Source: Pelomonas sp. Root405 (GTDB lineage: Bacteria; Pseudomonadota; Gammaproteobacteria; Burkholderiales; Burkholderiaceae_C). From it: 64,000 nt of DNA. The translations under genes were made by a program, and so were the position numbers. The notes beneath the pieces were generated by a model. The model made no database searches and was not told the DNA's origin. It saw only the letters and a program-made list of their open reading frames with translations. Where the stretch lies: assembly GCF_001425165.1 (NCBI RefSeq), contig NZ_LMDU01000015.1, forward strand, positions 124,001-188,000. The letters are read 5' to 3'. Shown one piece after another: positions 44,695 to 53,972 of this stretch (positions are counted from its first letter, which is position 1; every line of letters starts with the position of its first letter).

Positions 44695-46560
44695 ATGTCC
44701 CATTCCCTCCTCGCGGCCCGTCGGTCGCTGTTCGCCCTGGCCGCGATGGCGCTGGCCTCGTCTGCCCAAGCCCAGAACAAGCTGGATACCGTCGTCACCA
44801 CGGCCACGCGCTCACCCCAGAAACTGTCGGAAGTGCTGGCCGACCTGACCGTCATCACCCGCGCCGACATCGAACGCCAGGCCGCCGCCAGCGTGGCCGA
44901 CCTGCTGCGCAACAACGGCTGCGCGGAGATGGTCCGCAACGGCGGGGCTGCCGCGTCGACCTCGCTGTTCCTGCGTGGCGCCGACACGCGCCACACCCTC
45001 GTCCTCGTCGACGGCGTGCGCATGGATTCGCAGGCCAGCAGCGGCGCCAGCTGGCAGGGCATTCCCATTGCCCAGGTCGAGCGCATCGAGGTGCTGAAGG
45101 GCCCGGCCAGCGCCATCTATGGCTCCGACGCCGTCGGCGGCGTCGTTCAGATCTTCACCCGCAAGGCTGGCGGCAAGATCAGCGCCGACTTCGGCGTCGC
45201 GCTCGGCAATCTGGCCACGCGCAAGGTCGATGGCGGCCTGTTCGGCAGCGCCGGCATCGTCGACTTCGCCTTCACGCTGGCCGGCGAGGAGAGCGATGGC
45301 TTCAATGCCACCACGCCGGACAGCGCCTTCAGCTATGTCCCCGACCGCGATGGCTGGCGCAAGTACCAGGGCACCGCCCGCATCGGCGCCCAACTGGCCG
45401 AAGGGCACCGCGCCGAACTCATTTTCATCAAGAACCACGCCAACGGTCAGTACGACGGCTCCCGGTCGCGCCCGCTGGTGGACGACCGCACGCTGCAGGA
45501 CACCAATGCCCAGCGACTCGCCTGGACGGCGCAATGGGCGCCTGCCCTGCAAACCCAGCTGAGCTTAGGCCAGTCACGCGACCGCTACGAAACGTCGCCC
45601 TCGCCGTATCTGACCGACACGCACGTGCGCAATCTCGCGCTGACCGGTTCCTACCAGATCGCCAAGGGCCAGCAGATCAACTTCCAGGGCGAGCGCATCG
45701 AGGACGAACTGCAGAACAGCGGTCTCGTGACCTCTGGCGTCGGCAAGCGCCACCGCAATGCCCTGGGTGCCGGCTATCTGCTCAATGCTGGCGCCTTCAG
45801 CTTGCAGGCCCACGCGCGGCACGACGACGACAGCGAGTTCGGCGCTGTGGGAACCGGCACGCTGCTGGCCGGCTACGAGATCGCCGCCGGCCTGCGCATC
45901 GTCGGTTCGGTGGGCAACGCCTTCCGTGCGCCGACCCTCTACCAGCAGGGCACTGTCTACGGCCCCGACCTCAGCAAGCCCGGTGTCAAGCCGCTCGACG
46001 CGGAGCGCGGCCGCAATGTCGAGGTGGGCCTGAAATACGGCAACGCCGACAGCGAGTTAACGGCCACTGCCTATCGCAACCGCATCAGCAACCTCATCGT
46101 CTTCGGCGCGGCGGGCAGTTGCAACAGCGCCTTCGGCTGCTACCAGAACGTGTCGGCAGCGCGCCTGCAGGGCCTGAGCCTGGCCGGCAACACCAAGCTC
46201 GGCAGCGTCACGCTGCGCGCCACGATGGATTTCCAGAAGCCCACCGACGCAAGCACCGGCCTGCTGCTCGCCCGGCGCGCAAAGCGCCTGGGCACGCTCG
46301 GCGCCGACACGGCGCTGGGCGATTGGCTGCTGGGTGCCACCGTGCAAGCCTCGGGCCACCGCTTCGACAACGCGGCCAACACTCGCGGCTTGAGTGGCTA
46401 TGCACTGCTGAATTTCAACGCCCAGTACAAGCTCGGCCGCGATCTCAAGCTGCAGTTGAACCTGGACAACGCCTTCGACCGTGAGCACACCACCGCCTAC
46501 GGTTTCGCTTCGGCGCCGCGCACCGTGCTGGTCTCCCTGCGCTGGAGCCCCACCCTCTGA
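44695..46560 (+). CDS. btuB: TonB-dependent cobalamin receptor BtuB
   Basis: A 621-residue outer-membrane receptor. The signal peptide ends at about residue 26 (SSAQA). A TonB-box-like DTVVTTATRS follows, then a plug domain (VSVAD-like segment, LRGADTRHTLVLVDGVRMDS and IYGSDAVGGVVQIFT) and a 22-strand-type barrel. Riboswitch control and the downstream B12 genes identify it as BtuB rather than a siderophore receptor. The final residue is Leu, not the usual Phe. The next start overlaps its stop by one base (TGATG). Confidence 0.95.
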   Translation: MSHSLLAARRSLFALAAMALASSAQAQNKLDTVVTTATRSPQKLSEVLADLTVITRADIERQAAASVADLLRNNGCAEMVRNGGAAASTSLFLRGADTRHTLVLVDGVRMDSQASSGASWQGIPIAQVERIEVLKGPASAIYGSDAVGGVVQIFTRKAGGKISADFGVALGNLATRKVDGGLFGSAGIVDFAFTLAGEESDGFNATTPDSAFSYVPDRDGWRKYQGTARIGAQLAEGHRAELIFIKNHANGQYDGSRSRPLVDDRTLQDTNAQRLAWTAQWAPALQTQLSLGQSRDRYETSPSPYLTDTHVRNLALTGSYQIAKGQQINFQGERIEDELQNSGLVTSGVGKRHRNALGAGYLLNAGAFSLQAHARHDDDSEFGAVGTGTLLAGYEIAAGLRIVGSVGNAFRAPTLYQQGTVYGPDLSKPGVKPLDAERGRNVEVGLKYGNADSELTATAYRNRISNLIVFGAAGSCNSAFGCYQNVSAARLQGLSLAGNTKLGSVTLRATMDFQKPTDASTGLLLARRAKRLGTLGADTALGDWLLGATVQASGHRFDNAANTRGLSGYALLNFNAQYKLGRDLKLQLNLDNAFDREHTTAYGFASAPRTVLVSLRWSPTL

Positions 46561-47108
46561 TGAGTGCCCACGAGCTCATCGTCGGCGGCCAGCGCAGCGG
46601 CAAGTCGCGACAGGCCGAGAGGCTGGCGCTGCGCTGGCCGGGCCGGGTCGTCGTCGTCGCGACGGCATTGGCAGCCGACGAGGAGATGCGGGCGCGCATC
46701 GATCACCACCGCGCTGCGCGGCCCACGCGCTTCGACACCATCGAAGCGCCGTTGCACCTCGGCGCGGCCCTTCGGCAAACCGACGACGCGGGCACCCTGG
46801 TCGTCGTCGACTGCCTGACGCTGTGGCTCGTCAACTGGCTGATGCCGATGCACAGCGCACCCGACGCGGCGGGCTGGCAGGCCGAGCGCACCGCGCTGCT
46901 GGCCCTGCTGCCGCGGCTGGCCTCACGGGTCGTCTTCGTCTCCAACGAGGTCGGCTGGGGCGTGTCGCCGCTCGGGCGCGAGGTGCGCCACTACGTCGAT
47001 GAACTGGGCCGCCTGAACCAGGACATCGCGAGCCTGTGCGGCCGGTTGACACTGATGGTCGCGGGCCGGGCCTGGACGCGGCCCATCGAGGATTCAGACG
47101 ATGCTTGA
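46560..47108 (+). CDS. cobU: Adenosylcobinamide kinase / GTP guanylyltransferase CobU
   Basis: A 182-residue bifunctional enzyme (CobU/CobP) that phosphorylates adenosylcobinamide and attaches GMP. Walker A is GGQRSGKS (9-16); the guanylylated-His region is MRARIDHHRAARP; SNEVGWGVSP is the conserved C-terminal loop. It overlaps the following btuF-like gene by 8 bases. Confidence 0.95.
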   Translation: MSAHELIVGGQRSGKSRQAERLALRWPGRVVVVATALAADEEMRARIDHHRAARPTRFDTIEAPLHLGAALRQTDDAGTLVVVDCLTLWLVNWLMPMHSAPDAAGWQAERTALLALLPRLASRVVFVSNEVGWGVSPLGREVRHYVDELGRLNQDIASLCGRLTLMVAGRAWTRPIEDSDDA

Positions 47109-47955
47109 ACGTTTCTTCGCGCTGCTGCTCGCGGTCGCACTGCCGGCCTCGGCTGTCGAAATCAAGGACGACCTCGGCCACACCACCACGCTCGCCGCAA
47201 CGCCGCAACGCGTCGTCAGCCTGCTGCCGTCGCTGACCGAGACCGTCTGCGAACTGGGCGCCTGCAACAGGCTGGTGGGCGTGGACCGCTATTCCAACTT
47301 CCCGGCACAAGTGAACGCCCTGCCCAAGCTCGGCGGCATGGAAGACACCAATGTCGAGATGATCGCGGCGCTCAAGCCTGACGTGGTGCTGGTGGCCGTG
47401 TCCTCGCGCGTCGCCGAACGGCTGCGGGCGCTGGGCATGAAGGTCATCGCGCTGGAGCCGCGCAGCTACCGCGATGTGCAGCGCGTGCTCGGCATCATCG
47501 GCCAGGTGCTGGGCGTGCCGGATGCGCAGCGCGTCTGGCGCCACATCGAAGCCGGCGTCGCCGCAGCCGCCAGCAGCGTGCCACCTGCGGCGCGCGGCAT
47601 GCGTGTCTATTACGAAGTCGCCAGCGGCCTGTACGCGGCCGGCACCGTCTCCTTCATGGGCGAGACGCTGGCTCGCTTGGGCGCCGGCAACATCATCCCG
47701 CCCGACCTTGGCCCCTTCCCCAAGATCAACGCCGAGTTCGTCGTCAAGGCCAACCCGGCCCTGATCATGATCGGCCAGCGCGGCTCCGAGGGGCTGACGC
47801 AGCGCCCCGGCTGGGACCGCATCGACGCCATCAAGCGCGGCCGCATCTGCATCTTCAAAGCCGAGGAAGGCGACATCCTGGCCCGCCCCGGCCCGCGCAT
47901 GGCCGAGGCTGCGCAGATCATGGCCAGGTGTCTTCGCGAGAAGGCAGCGTCCTGA
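47101..47955 (+). CDS. btuF: Cobalamin ABC transporter substrate-binding protein BtuF
   Basis: A 284-residue periplasmic binding protein. The signal peptide ends near residue 18 (ASA). The helical-backbone SBP fold is seen in TPQRVVSLLPSLTETVCELG, NVEMIAALKPDVVLV and GWDRIDAIKRGRICIF. The gene context (btuC and btuD follow) gives the cobalamin assignment. The start overlaps cobU by 8 bases and its stop overlaps btuC by one. Confidence 0.92.
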   Translation: MLERFFALLLAVALPASAVEIKDDLGHTTTLAATPQRVVSLLPSLTETVCELGACNRLVGVDRYSNFPAQVNALPKLGGMEDTNVEMIAALKPDVVLVAVSSRVAERLRALGMKVIALEPRSYRDVQRVLGIIGQVLGVPDAQRVWRHIEAGVAAAASSVPPAARGMRVYYEVASGLYAAGTVSFMGETLARLGAGNIIPPDLGPFPKINAEFVVKANPALIMIGQRGSEGLTQRPGWDRIDAIKRGRICIFKAEEGDILARPGPRMAEAAQIMARCLREKAAS

Positions 47956-48935
47956 TGAACCTGCGCCCCCGCCTGCTGCTCGCACTGCTGTTCGCCGTGG
48001 GCGTTGGCGGCGTGCTGGCCGGCGTGCTCATCGGCAGCACCGGCTGGGCCGACCTGGGCGACGACAGCATGAGCGTCATCCTGTGGGAAATCCGCCTGCC
48101 CCGCTCGCTCGGCGCGTGGTGCGCCGGTGCTCTGCTCGGCATGGCCGGCGCGATGGCGCAAGGCCTGTTCCGCAATCCGCTGGCCGACCCTTATCTGCTG
48201 GGCAGCGCGTCGGGCGCCGGCCTGGCAGTCGCCATCGCGCTGGCGCTGACGGGCATCTCGCCGCAGACGTCTTCGCTGCTCGCCCATGTCGGCCTGACCG
48301 GCATCGCCTTCATCGGCACGCTGGTCGGCGTGGGCCTGACCCTCATCCTCGCGCGCGGCGTGGAGCAGACGCTGCGCCTGCTGCTGGCCGGCGTGGTCGT
48401 CGGCGTCGTGCTGAACGCGCTCACGGGTCTGGCCACGCTCTGGGCGCCGGACATCCTGCGTGCCATGCAGGCCTTCCTGCTCGGCAACACCGGCCTGCTG
48501 GGCTGGAGCAGCGTCACGGTGATGGTGGCCTGCGCTGCGGTGGCGCTGGTCATCGGCCTGCTGGCCAGCCCGGCGCTGGATGCGTTGACGTTGGGCGAGG
48601 CCACCGCAGCGTCGCTGGGCATTCGCATGGGGCTGATGCGGCTGGCCTTGATCTGCGCGTTTGCGCTGGCCACCGGCGCGGCCGTGGCGCAGACCGGCAT
48701 CGTCGCCTTTGTCGGCCTGGTCGCGCCCCACCTGGTACGCGCGCTGTGCCCGATGCTGCATGGCCGCTTGATCGTCATGTCGGCAGCCGCCGGCGGCGCT
48801 TTGCTGCTGGCGGCGGACGTGCTGGCGCGTGCGCTGATCCGGCCTCAGGAGCTGCCCGTGGGTCTGGTGACGGCGTTGCTTGGCGGCGTCTACCTGCTCG
48901 TGCTGATGCATCGCCGTGGAGCCCCCAAGAGATGA
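47955..48935 (+). CDS. btuC: Cobalamin ABC transporter permease BtuC
   Basis: A 326-residue FecCD-type permease with about ten membrane helices. Signatures are LWEIRLPRSLGAWCAGALLG, GLFRNPLADPYLLGSASGAG, and GIVAFVGLVAPHLVRALCPM near the C terminus. It imports B12 with BtuD and BtuF. A repeat (copy 3) begins at the next base after its stop, separating it by 172 bases from btuD. Confidence 0.94.
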   Translation: MNLRPRLLLALLFAVGVGGVLAGVLIGSTGWADLGDDSMSVILWEIRLPRSLGAWCAGALLGMAGAMAQGLFRNPLADPYLLGSASGAGLAVAIALALTGISPQTSSLLAHVGLTGIAFIGTLVGVGLTLILARGVEQTLRLLLAGVVVGVVLNALTGLATLWAPDILRAMQAFLLGNTGLLGWSSVTVMVACAAVALVIGLLASPALDALTLGEATAASLGIRMGLMRLALICAFALATGAAVAQTGIVAFVGLVAPHLVRALCPMLHGRLIVMSAAAGGALLLAADVLARALIRPQELPVGLVTALLGGVYLLVLMHRRGAPKR

Positions 48936-49076
48936 GGCCCCTCGCCCAGTCTCGCCCTGCTGAACGCGGGCGAGCCCGGTCGGTCCCCCGGGGGGACGGC
49001 GATGCTTGCGGCATTGAGCCGCAAGCACATCGCCCAACGCGGGCCGGCTTGGGAGCGGCCCGGCGCTCGGCCCGCA
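48936..49076. repeat. Dispersed structured intergenic repeat, copy 3
   Basis: GGCCCCTCGCCCAGTC, GCTGAACGCGGGCGAGCC, GGTCGGTCCCCCGGGGGGAC, GGCGATGCTTGCGGC, GCCGCAAGCACATCGCCC and GGGCCGGCTTGGGAGCGGCC, the fullest copy in this orientation. GATGCTTGCGGC and GCCGCAAGCACATC form a long stem. It starts directly after the btuC stop inside the B12 cluster, so it probably lies in the polycistronic mRNA. Confidence 0.9.
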
Positions 49077-49107
49077 AACGCCGTGCACTTCGGAGCGGAC
49101 TGATCAA

Positions 49108-49866
49108 ATGAATGCGCTGCAAGCCCGCATCGAGCGCGTGCGCATCGACGGCCGCGACCTCATCAGCGACATCGAGCTGACGATTCCGCAAGCTCGCTGG
49201 ACGGCCATCGTCGGTCCCAATGGCGCCGGCAAGTCGACGCTGCTGCGCGCCATTGCCGGCTTGCAACGGTATGACGGGTCCGTGCAACTGGCGGGTAAGC
49301 CGCTGACCGAATGGCCGTCCCGCGAACGCGCCCGCCAGCTCGCCTGGATGGGCCAGCAGGAGACCGGCGCCGACGACCTGACCGCCCACGACGTCGTCAT
49401 GCTCGGCCGCCTGCCGCACCGCCCCTGGCTGGCGCCGCCTACAGACGCCGACCATGCCGCCGTGCAGGCCGCCATGGCCTCCACGCAGAGCTGGGCGTGG
49501 CGCGAACGCCGCCTGGGCTCGCTGTCCGGCGGCGAGCGCCAGCGCGTGCTGCTGGCGCGCGTGCTGGCGGTCGACGCGCCGCTGACGCTGATGGACGAGC
49601 CGCTCGCCCACCTGGACCCGCCCCACCAGGCCGACTGGATGGCGCTGGCGCGCACGCGCGTCGCCGCTGGTCACAGTGTCGTCAGCGTGCTGCACGAGCT
49701 GCACCTGGCGCTACAGGCCGACCACCTCGTGCTGATGGCCGACGGCCAGATCGTGCACACCGGCGCGCCGGCCGACGCAGCCACGCACGACGCGCTTCGG
49801 CGAGTCTTCGGCCCCAGCCTTCACATTGCACAGATCGAAGGGCGCTGGGTCGCCCTGCCCTTATGA
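49108..49866 (+). CDS. btuD: Cobalamin ABC transporter ATPase BtuD
   Basis: A 252-residue ABC ATPase. Walker A is GPNGAGKST, the Q-loop region AWMGQQETG, the signature LSGGERQRVLLAR, Walker B LTLMDEPLAHLD, and a switch His in VLHELHLAL. Partner of BtuC and BtuF. Its stop overlaps the CobB start by 4 bases. Confidence 0.95.
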   Translation: MNALQARIERVRIDGRDLISDIELTIPQARWTAIVGPNGAGKSTLLRAIAGLQRYDGSVQLAGKPLTEWPSRERARQLAWMGQQETGADDLTAHDVVMLGRLPHRPWLAPPTDADHAAVQAAMASTQSWAWRERRLGSLSGGERQRVLLARVLAVDAPLTLMDEPLAHLDPPHQADWMALARTRVAAGHSVVSVLHELHLALQADHLVLMADGQIVHTGAPADAATHDALRRVFGPSLHIAQIEGRWVALPL

Positions 49867-51155
49867 CGAACAGTTGCGCCGCCCTCTTGATCAGCGCTCC
49901 GGCCTCCGGCGCGGGCAAGACCAGCATCACCGCGGCCATCGCCCGCAGCCACGCGCGGCGCGGCCGGCGCGTGCGCGTCTTCAAGACCGGGCCGGACTTT
50001 CTCGACCCCAGCATCCTGGAACGCGCCAGCGGCGCACCGGTCTACCAGCTCGACCTGTTCATGGGTGGCTTCTCGCATTGCCAGTCGCTGCTGGCGCGGG
50101 CGGCGGCCGAGGCCGACCTCATCCTTGTCGAAGGCGTCATGGGCCTGTTCGACGGCGCCCCCAGCAGCGCCGACTTGGCCGCCGCCTTCGGGCTGCCCGT
50201 CGTCTGCGTCATCGACGCCTCGGCCATGGCCCAGACCTTCGCGGCGCTGGCCACGGGCCTGCAACGGTTCCGGCCCGAGCTGCATCACTGCGGCGTCATC
50301 GCCAACCGCATCGGCAGCGCCGCGCATGGCCGCATGGTGGGCGAAGGCCTGCCCGCCGACCTGCCGCTGATCGCCGCATTGGCGCGCGAGCCCCGGCTCA
50401 TCCTGCCGGAGCGTCACCTCGGCCTGGTGCAGGCACTGGAGCAGCCGGGGCTGGACGCCCAGCTCGACGCCTGGGCCGACGCCTGGGAGGCCGGGCTGCG
50501 GCCGGGACTGGCCTTCAGGCCTTTGAGCTTCGAGGACATCGCCGAGCCCGCGCTCCCACGTCTGCTGGCAGGCCGTCGCATCGCCATCGCCCGCGACGCC
50601 GCCTTCGGTTTCATCTACCCGGCCAATGTGGACCTGTTGCGCGCGCTCGGCGCCGAGTTGGTGTTCTTCTCACCGCTGCGCCACGAAGCACTCCCCGCCT
50701 GTGACGCGGTCTGGCTGCCCGGCGGCTATCCGGAGCTGCATGCCGAGAAGCTCGGCGCCCATCCGACCCTGGCCACCGAGCTGGCCGCCCACATCGCTTC
50801 GGCCAAGCCGCTGCTGGCGGAATGCGGCGGGATGCTGGCGCTGTTGGACACGTTGACCGACGCCACCGGCGAAACCCACCGCATGGCAGGCCTGCTGCCT
50901 GGCCGCGCCCATGTGCAGCATCGCTTGGCTGCACTGGGCCTTCAGGCTATAGCCTGGCCCGAAGGCCCGTTGCGCGGCCACAGCTATCACTACTCGACGC
51001 TGGAGACCTCGCTCGTGCCCATCGCGCGGGCGAGCAACCCCAATGGCGGCCAGACCGCCGAGGCCGTCTACCAGCACGGCTCGCTGCGCGCGAGCTACGT
51101 GCATCACTACTTCCCGTCCAACCCCGAGGCCATTGCCGCCTTCTTCAAGGGCTGA
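49863..51155 (+). CDS. cobB: Cobyrinate a,c-diamide synthase CobB/CbiA
   Basis: A 430-residue glutamine amidotransferase. The N-terminal ATP domain starts AALLISAPASGAGKTSITAA; a class-I-type glutaminase domain follows with the nucleophile in LLAECGGMLALLD and His in YVHHYFPS. It amidates the a and c side chains of cobyrinic (or hydrogenobyrinic) acid. Its presence points beyond simple cobinamide salvage, although upstream corrin-ring genes are not in the window. Confidence 0.94.
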   Translation: MTNSCAALLISAPASGAGKTSITAAIARSHARRGRRVRVFKTGPDFLDPSILERASGAPVYQLDLFMGGFSHCQSLLARAAAEADLILVEGVMGLFDGAPSSADLAAAFGLPVVCVIDASAMAQTFAALATGLQRFRPELHHCGVIANRIGSAAHGRMVGEGLPADLPLIAALAREPRLILPERHLGLVQALEQPGLDAQLDAWADAWEAGLRPGLAFRPLSFEDIAEPALPRLLAGRRIAIARDAAFGFIYPANVDLLRALGAELVFFSPLRHEALPACDAVWLPGGYPELHAEKLGAHPTLATELAAHIASAKPLLAECGGMLALLDTLTDATGETHRMAGLLPGRAHVQHRLAALGLQAIAWPEGPLRGHSYHYSTLETSLVPIARASNPNGGQTAEAVYQHGSLRASYVHHYFPSNPEAIAAFFKG

Positions 51156-51158
51156 CCC

Positions 51159-51728
51159 ATGGAAATCGAGAAACCTCCCGTCGACCGCGAACGCGTCATT
51201 CCCAGCGGCGAGCGCCGCGGCCTGGTGATCGTGCACACCGGCGACGGCAAGGGCAAGAGCACCGCCGCCTTCGGCCTGGCACTGCGGGCGCATGGCCGCG
51301 GCAAGCCGGTGCGCATCTACCAGTTCATGAAGGTGCCCAGCGCCCGCTTCGGCGAGCACCGCGTGTTCGAGCAGCTCGGCGTGCCCATCGAAGGCCTGGG
51401 CGACGGCTTCTCGTGGAAGAGCAAGGACCTGGCGCACTCCGCCGAGCTGGCCCGCGAGGGCTGGGGGCGCGCCCAATCGCTGATCCGCGCGGGGGATCAT
51501 TTCCTCATCGTGCTGGACGAGATCATGTATCCGCTGCGCTACGGCTGGCTGGCGCTGGACGAGGTGCTGGCCTGCCTGCGCGAGCGCCCGCCGCACGTGC
51601 ATGTGGTGCTGACCGGCCGCGGCGCACCGGCCGAGCTGATCGAGCTGGCCGACACAGTCACCGAGATGACGTTGGTCAAGCACCACTACCACGTCGGCGT
51701 GCCGGCGCAGCGGGGAATCGAGGATTGA
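51159..51728 (+). CDS. cobO: Cob(I)yrinic acid a,c-diamide adenosyltransferase CobO/BtuR
   Basis: A 189-residue ATP:corrinoid adenosyltransferase. The P-loop is [19 protein letters not shown]; other signatures are [27 protein letters not shown] and [20 protein letters not shown]. It lies three bases after CobB. It attaches the 5'-deoxyadenosyl ligand to cobalt. Confidence 0.95.
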   Translation: MEIEKPPVDRERVIPSGERRGLVIVHTGDGKGKSTAAFGLALRAHGRGKPVRIYQFMKVPSARFGEHRVFEQLGVPIEGLGDGFSWKSKDLAHSAELAREGWGRAQSLIRAGDHFLIVLDEIMYPLRYGWLALDEVLACLRERPPHVHVVLTGRGAPAELIELADTVTEMTLVKHHYHVGVPAQRGIED

Positions 51729-51730
51729 GC

Positions 51731-52060
51731 GTGCTCATCATCTGCACCACCTGCGCCGACGGCCAGGGCCAGGCGCTGCTGGAGGCCGTCGAGAACGAGG
51801 TGCTGGCGCGCGACTGGGCGCTCGCCATCCGTGGCCAAGCCTGCATGGCCGCCTGCAAGCAAAGCTGCACAGTGGCGTTGCAGGCCGCGGGCAAGCACAG
51901 CTACCTGTTCGGTCAGTTGGCGTCTGACGAGGCCAGCGTCGACGCGCTGCTGGCCGTCGCTGCCCAGCATGCCGAGCCGGGTGACGGCTTGCTGGCCTGG
52001 GACCGCCGCCCCGAGCGGCTCAAAAGCGGCCTGGTGGCCCGGCTGCCGCCCCTGCGCTGA
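51731..52060 (+). CDS. DUF1636-family metal-binding protein
   Basis: A 109-residue protein with four or more cysteines arranged CTTC near the start and CMAACKQSC in the middle, like the thioredoxin-type 2Fe-2S ferredoxin fold of DUF1636. The start is taken as GTG at 51731 because GAGGA lies six bases before it; a TTG at 51725 is the alternative. Its place between cobO and cbiB suggests an electron donor for cobalt reduction before adenosylation, but this is inference. Confidence 0.8.
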   Translation: MLIICTTCADGQGQALLEAVENEVLARDWALAIRGQACMAACKQSCTVALQAAGKHSYLFGQLASDEASVDALLAVAAQHAEPGDGLLAWDRRPERLKSGLVARLPPLR

Positions 52061-52989
52061 TGCAAGCCGCCTCGCTCATGAGTCTGATGCTGTCGCTAGC
52101 GATGGGGGTGGCGCTGCTGGTGGACCGTCTCGGCGAGCCCCCCGCCTGGGCGCATCCGGTCGTCGGCATGGGGCGCTACCTCGGCCTGTTCAAGCTGACG
52201 CGGCTGCCGCCATCACTGGGCTTCATCACCGGCGCGCTGGCCTGGCTCGTGGGCGCCGCGCTGGTCGCGTTCATCGCCTTGTGGCTGGAGGGCTGGGTGC
52301 TGATCCTGCTGCAGCCCTGGGACTCGCCGCTGCGCCTGGTCGGCGCGGCTGCGTTGATCGGTCTGCTGCTCAAGCCGCTTCTTGCCTGGCGCATGCTGGC
52401 CGACGAAGCGCTGGCTGTGGAAACCGCCTTGGACGAATCGCTGGACGCCGGCCGCGCGCGCCTGGCCCGCATCGTCAGCCGCGATACGTCGGCGCTGACC
52501 GAGATCGAGGTGCGCGAAGCCGCCATCGAGACGCTGGCCGAGAACCTCAACGACTCCGTCATCGCCCCGCTGTTCTGGTTCGCCATCCTGGGTCTGCCGG
52601 GTGCGGCCATCTACCGCTTTGCCAACACCGCGGATGCCATGTGGGGCTACCGGGACCAGCGCGAGTGGTGCGGCAAGTGGGCGGCGCGTGCGGACGACCT
52701 GCTGTCCTGGCTGCCGGCGCGGCTCACGGCGCTGGTGCTGCTGCCCCCGTCGCTGCTGCGGCTGGTGCGCGAAGCGCGCCGCACGCCGTCGCCCAACAGC
52801 GGCTGGCCGATGGCCGCGATGGCCCTGCGGCTGGACCGGCGGTTGGCCAAGCCGGGTGTCTATGTGCTGCATGCCGGGGGCCAGGTCGTGCGGCCTGGTG
52901 ATCTGCACGCCGCGCGGGCGGTCGCCCTGCAGGCGGTCATCGCAGGCGCCGCATTGATCGCGGTGCTTGCCTGGGCGCTCAGGGCATGA
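52060..52989 (+). CDS. cbiB: Adenosylcobinamide-phosphate synthase CbiB (CobD)
   Basis: A 309-residue integral membrane protein with several helices. Signatures are HPVVGMGRYLG, IVSRDTSALTEIEVREAAIE, ETLAENLNDSVIAPLFWFAI and FANTADAMWGYR. It joins aminopropanol (phosphate) to adenosylcobyric acid. The start overlaps the DUF1636 stop by one base. Confidence 0.95.
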   Translation: MQAASLMSLMLSLAMGVALLVDRLGEPPAWAHPVVGMGRYLGLFKLTRLPPSLGFITGALAWLVGAALVAFIALWLEGWVLILLQPWDSPLRLVGAAALIGLLLKPLLAWRMLADEALAVETALDESLDAGRARLARIVSRDTSALTEIEVREAAIETLAENLNDSVIAPLFWFAILGLPGAAIYRFANTADAMWGYRDQREWCGKWAARADDLLSWLPARLTALVLLPPSLLRLVREARRTPSPNSGWPMAAMALRLDRRLAKPGVYVLHAGGQVVRPGDLHAARAVALQAVIAGAALIAVLAWALRA

Positions 52990-53972
52990 ACCCGATGTTT
53001 TTGCCCGAGCATGGCGGGCCGGACGATGGCCTGCCGGTGGTGCACGACTTCTCCACGAACGCCAGCGCGTTCGGCCCACCGCCGGCGCTGATGCATGCGG
53101 TGCAGCGGGCCGACCGATCCTGCTACCCCGACCCGCACTACCGCGCGCTGCGCCGGCACCTCGACCGAACTGAGGGCCACGGCGAGCTGGTTTTGCCGAC
53201 GGCGGGCGGCGCCGAGGGCATACGCCGCATGACGATGGCAGCCATGCTGGCCGGCCGCCGCGAGGTCTGGGTGCCGCAGCCGGGCTTTGGCGACTACACG
53301 CTGGCCGCCCAGGCGCTCGGCCTGGCCGTGCGGCCCTATGCCAGCCCGTCGGACATCCGTCCCAGCGCACCGGCCCTGGTCTGGATCTGCGAGCCGTGCA
53401 ACCCGACCGGCGCCAGCGTGGCGACATGGCCTGCGCTGGACGCACTGGTCGTCGTCGACCGCGCCTATGAACCGTTGCGCCTGCAGGGCGACGCGCCCGC
53501 ACCGCCACCCGGCGCCTGGCAGCTGATCTGCCCGAACAAGGCCCTGGGCCTGACCGGCGTGCGCGCGGGCTACCTCGTGGCGCCGGCCGCTGATACGGTC
53601 TGGGCGCACGCGCTGTCGCTGGCGCCGAGCTGGGTGCTGTCGGCCGAGGGTGTCGCGCTGCTGATGCAGTGGCCAAGCGACGACACGCAAGCCTGGCTGG
53701 CCAACGCACGCATCCAACTGCGGGAATGGACGGCAAGACAACGCGCACTGCTCGCCGGCCTGGACTGGCTGCAGCGCCCGAGTTGCACCAATTTCTGGCT
53801 GGTCCGCCCGCCGCGGCCGGACATCGGACTGCGGCTGCGCGAGCACGGCATCCAGTTGCGCGACGCGGCATCATTTGGCCTGCCCGGCTGGGTGCGCATC
53901 TCGGCCCAGCCACCGGCCGCCCAGCAGGCGCTGCAGCGGGCCCTGCTCGACATCGAGGGAGAAGACGCATGA
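52986..53972 (+). CDS. cobC: Threonine-phosphate decarboxylase / CobC-type aminotransferase-fold enzyme
   Basis: A 328-residue PLP enzyme supplying (R)-1-aminopropan-2-ol phosphate. It shows HDFSTNASAFGPPPAL, CYPDPHYRALRRHL, EPCNPTGA, VVDRAYEPL and the PLP lysine in CPNKALGLTGVRAGYLVAP. Slightly short for the family. Coupled by ATGA overlaps to cbiB and cobQ. Confidence 0.92.
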   Translation: MNPMFLPEHGGPDDGLPVVHDFSTNASAFGPPPALMHAVQRADRSCYPDPHYRALRRHLDRTEGHGELVLPTAGGAEGIRRMTMAAMLAGRREVWVPQPGFGDYTLAAQALGLAVRPYASPSDIRPSAPALVWICEPCNPTGASVATWPALDALVVVDRAYEPLRLQGDAPAPPPGAWQLICPNKALGLTGVRAGYLVAPAADTVWAHALSLAPSWVLSAEGVALLMQWPSDDTQAWLANARIQLREWTARQRALLAGLDWLQRPSCTNFWLVRPPRPDIGLRLREHGIQLRDAASFGLPGWVRISAQPPAAQQALQRALLDIEGEDA

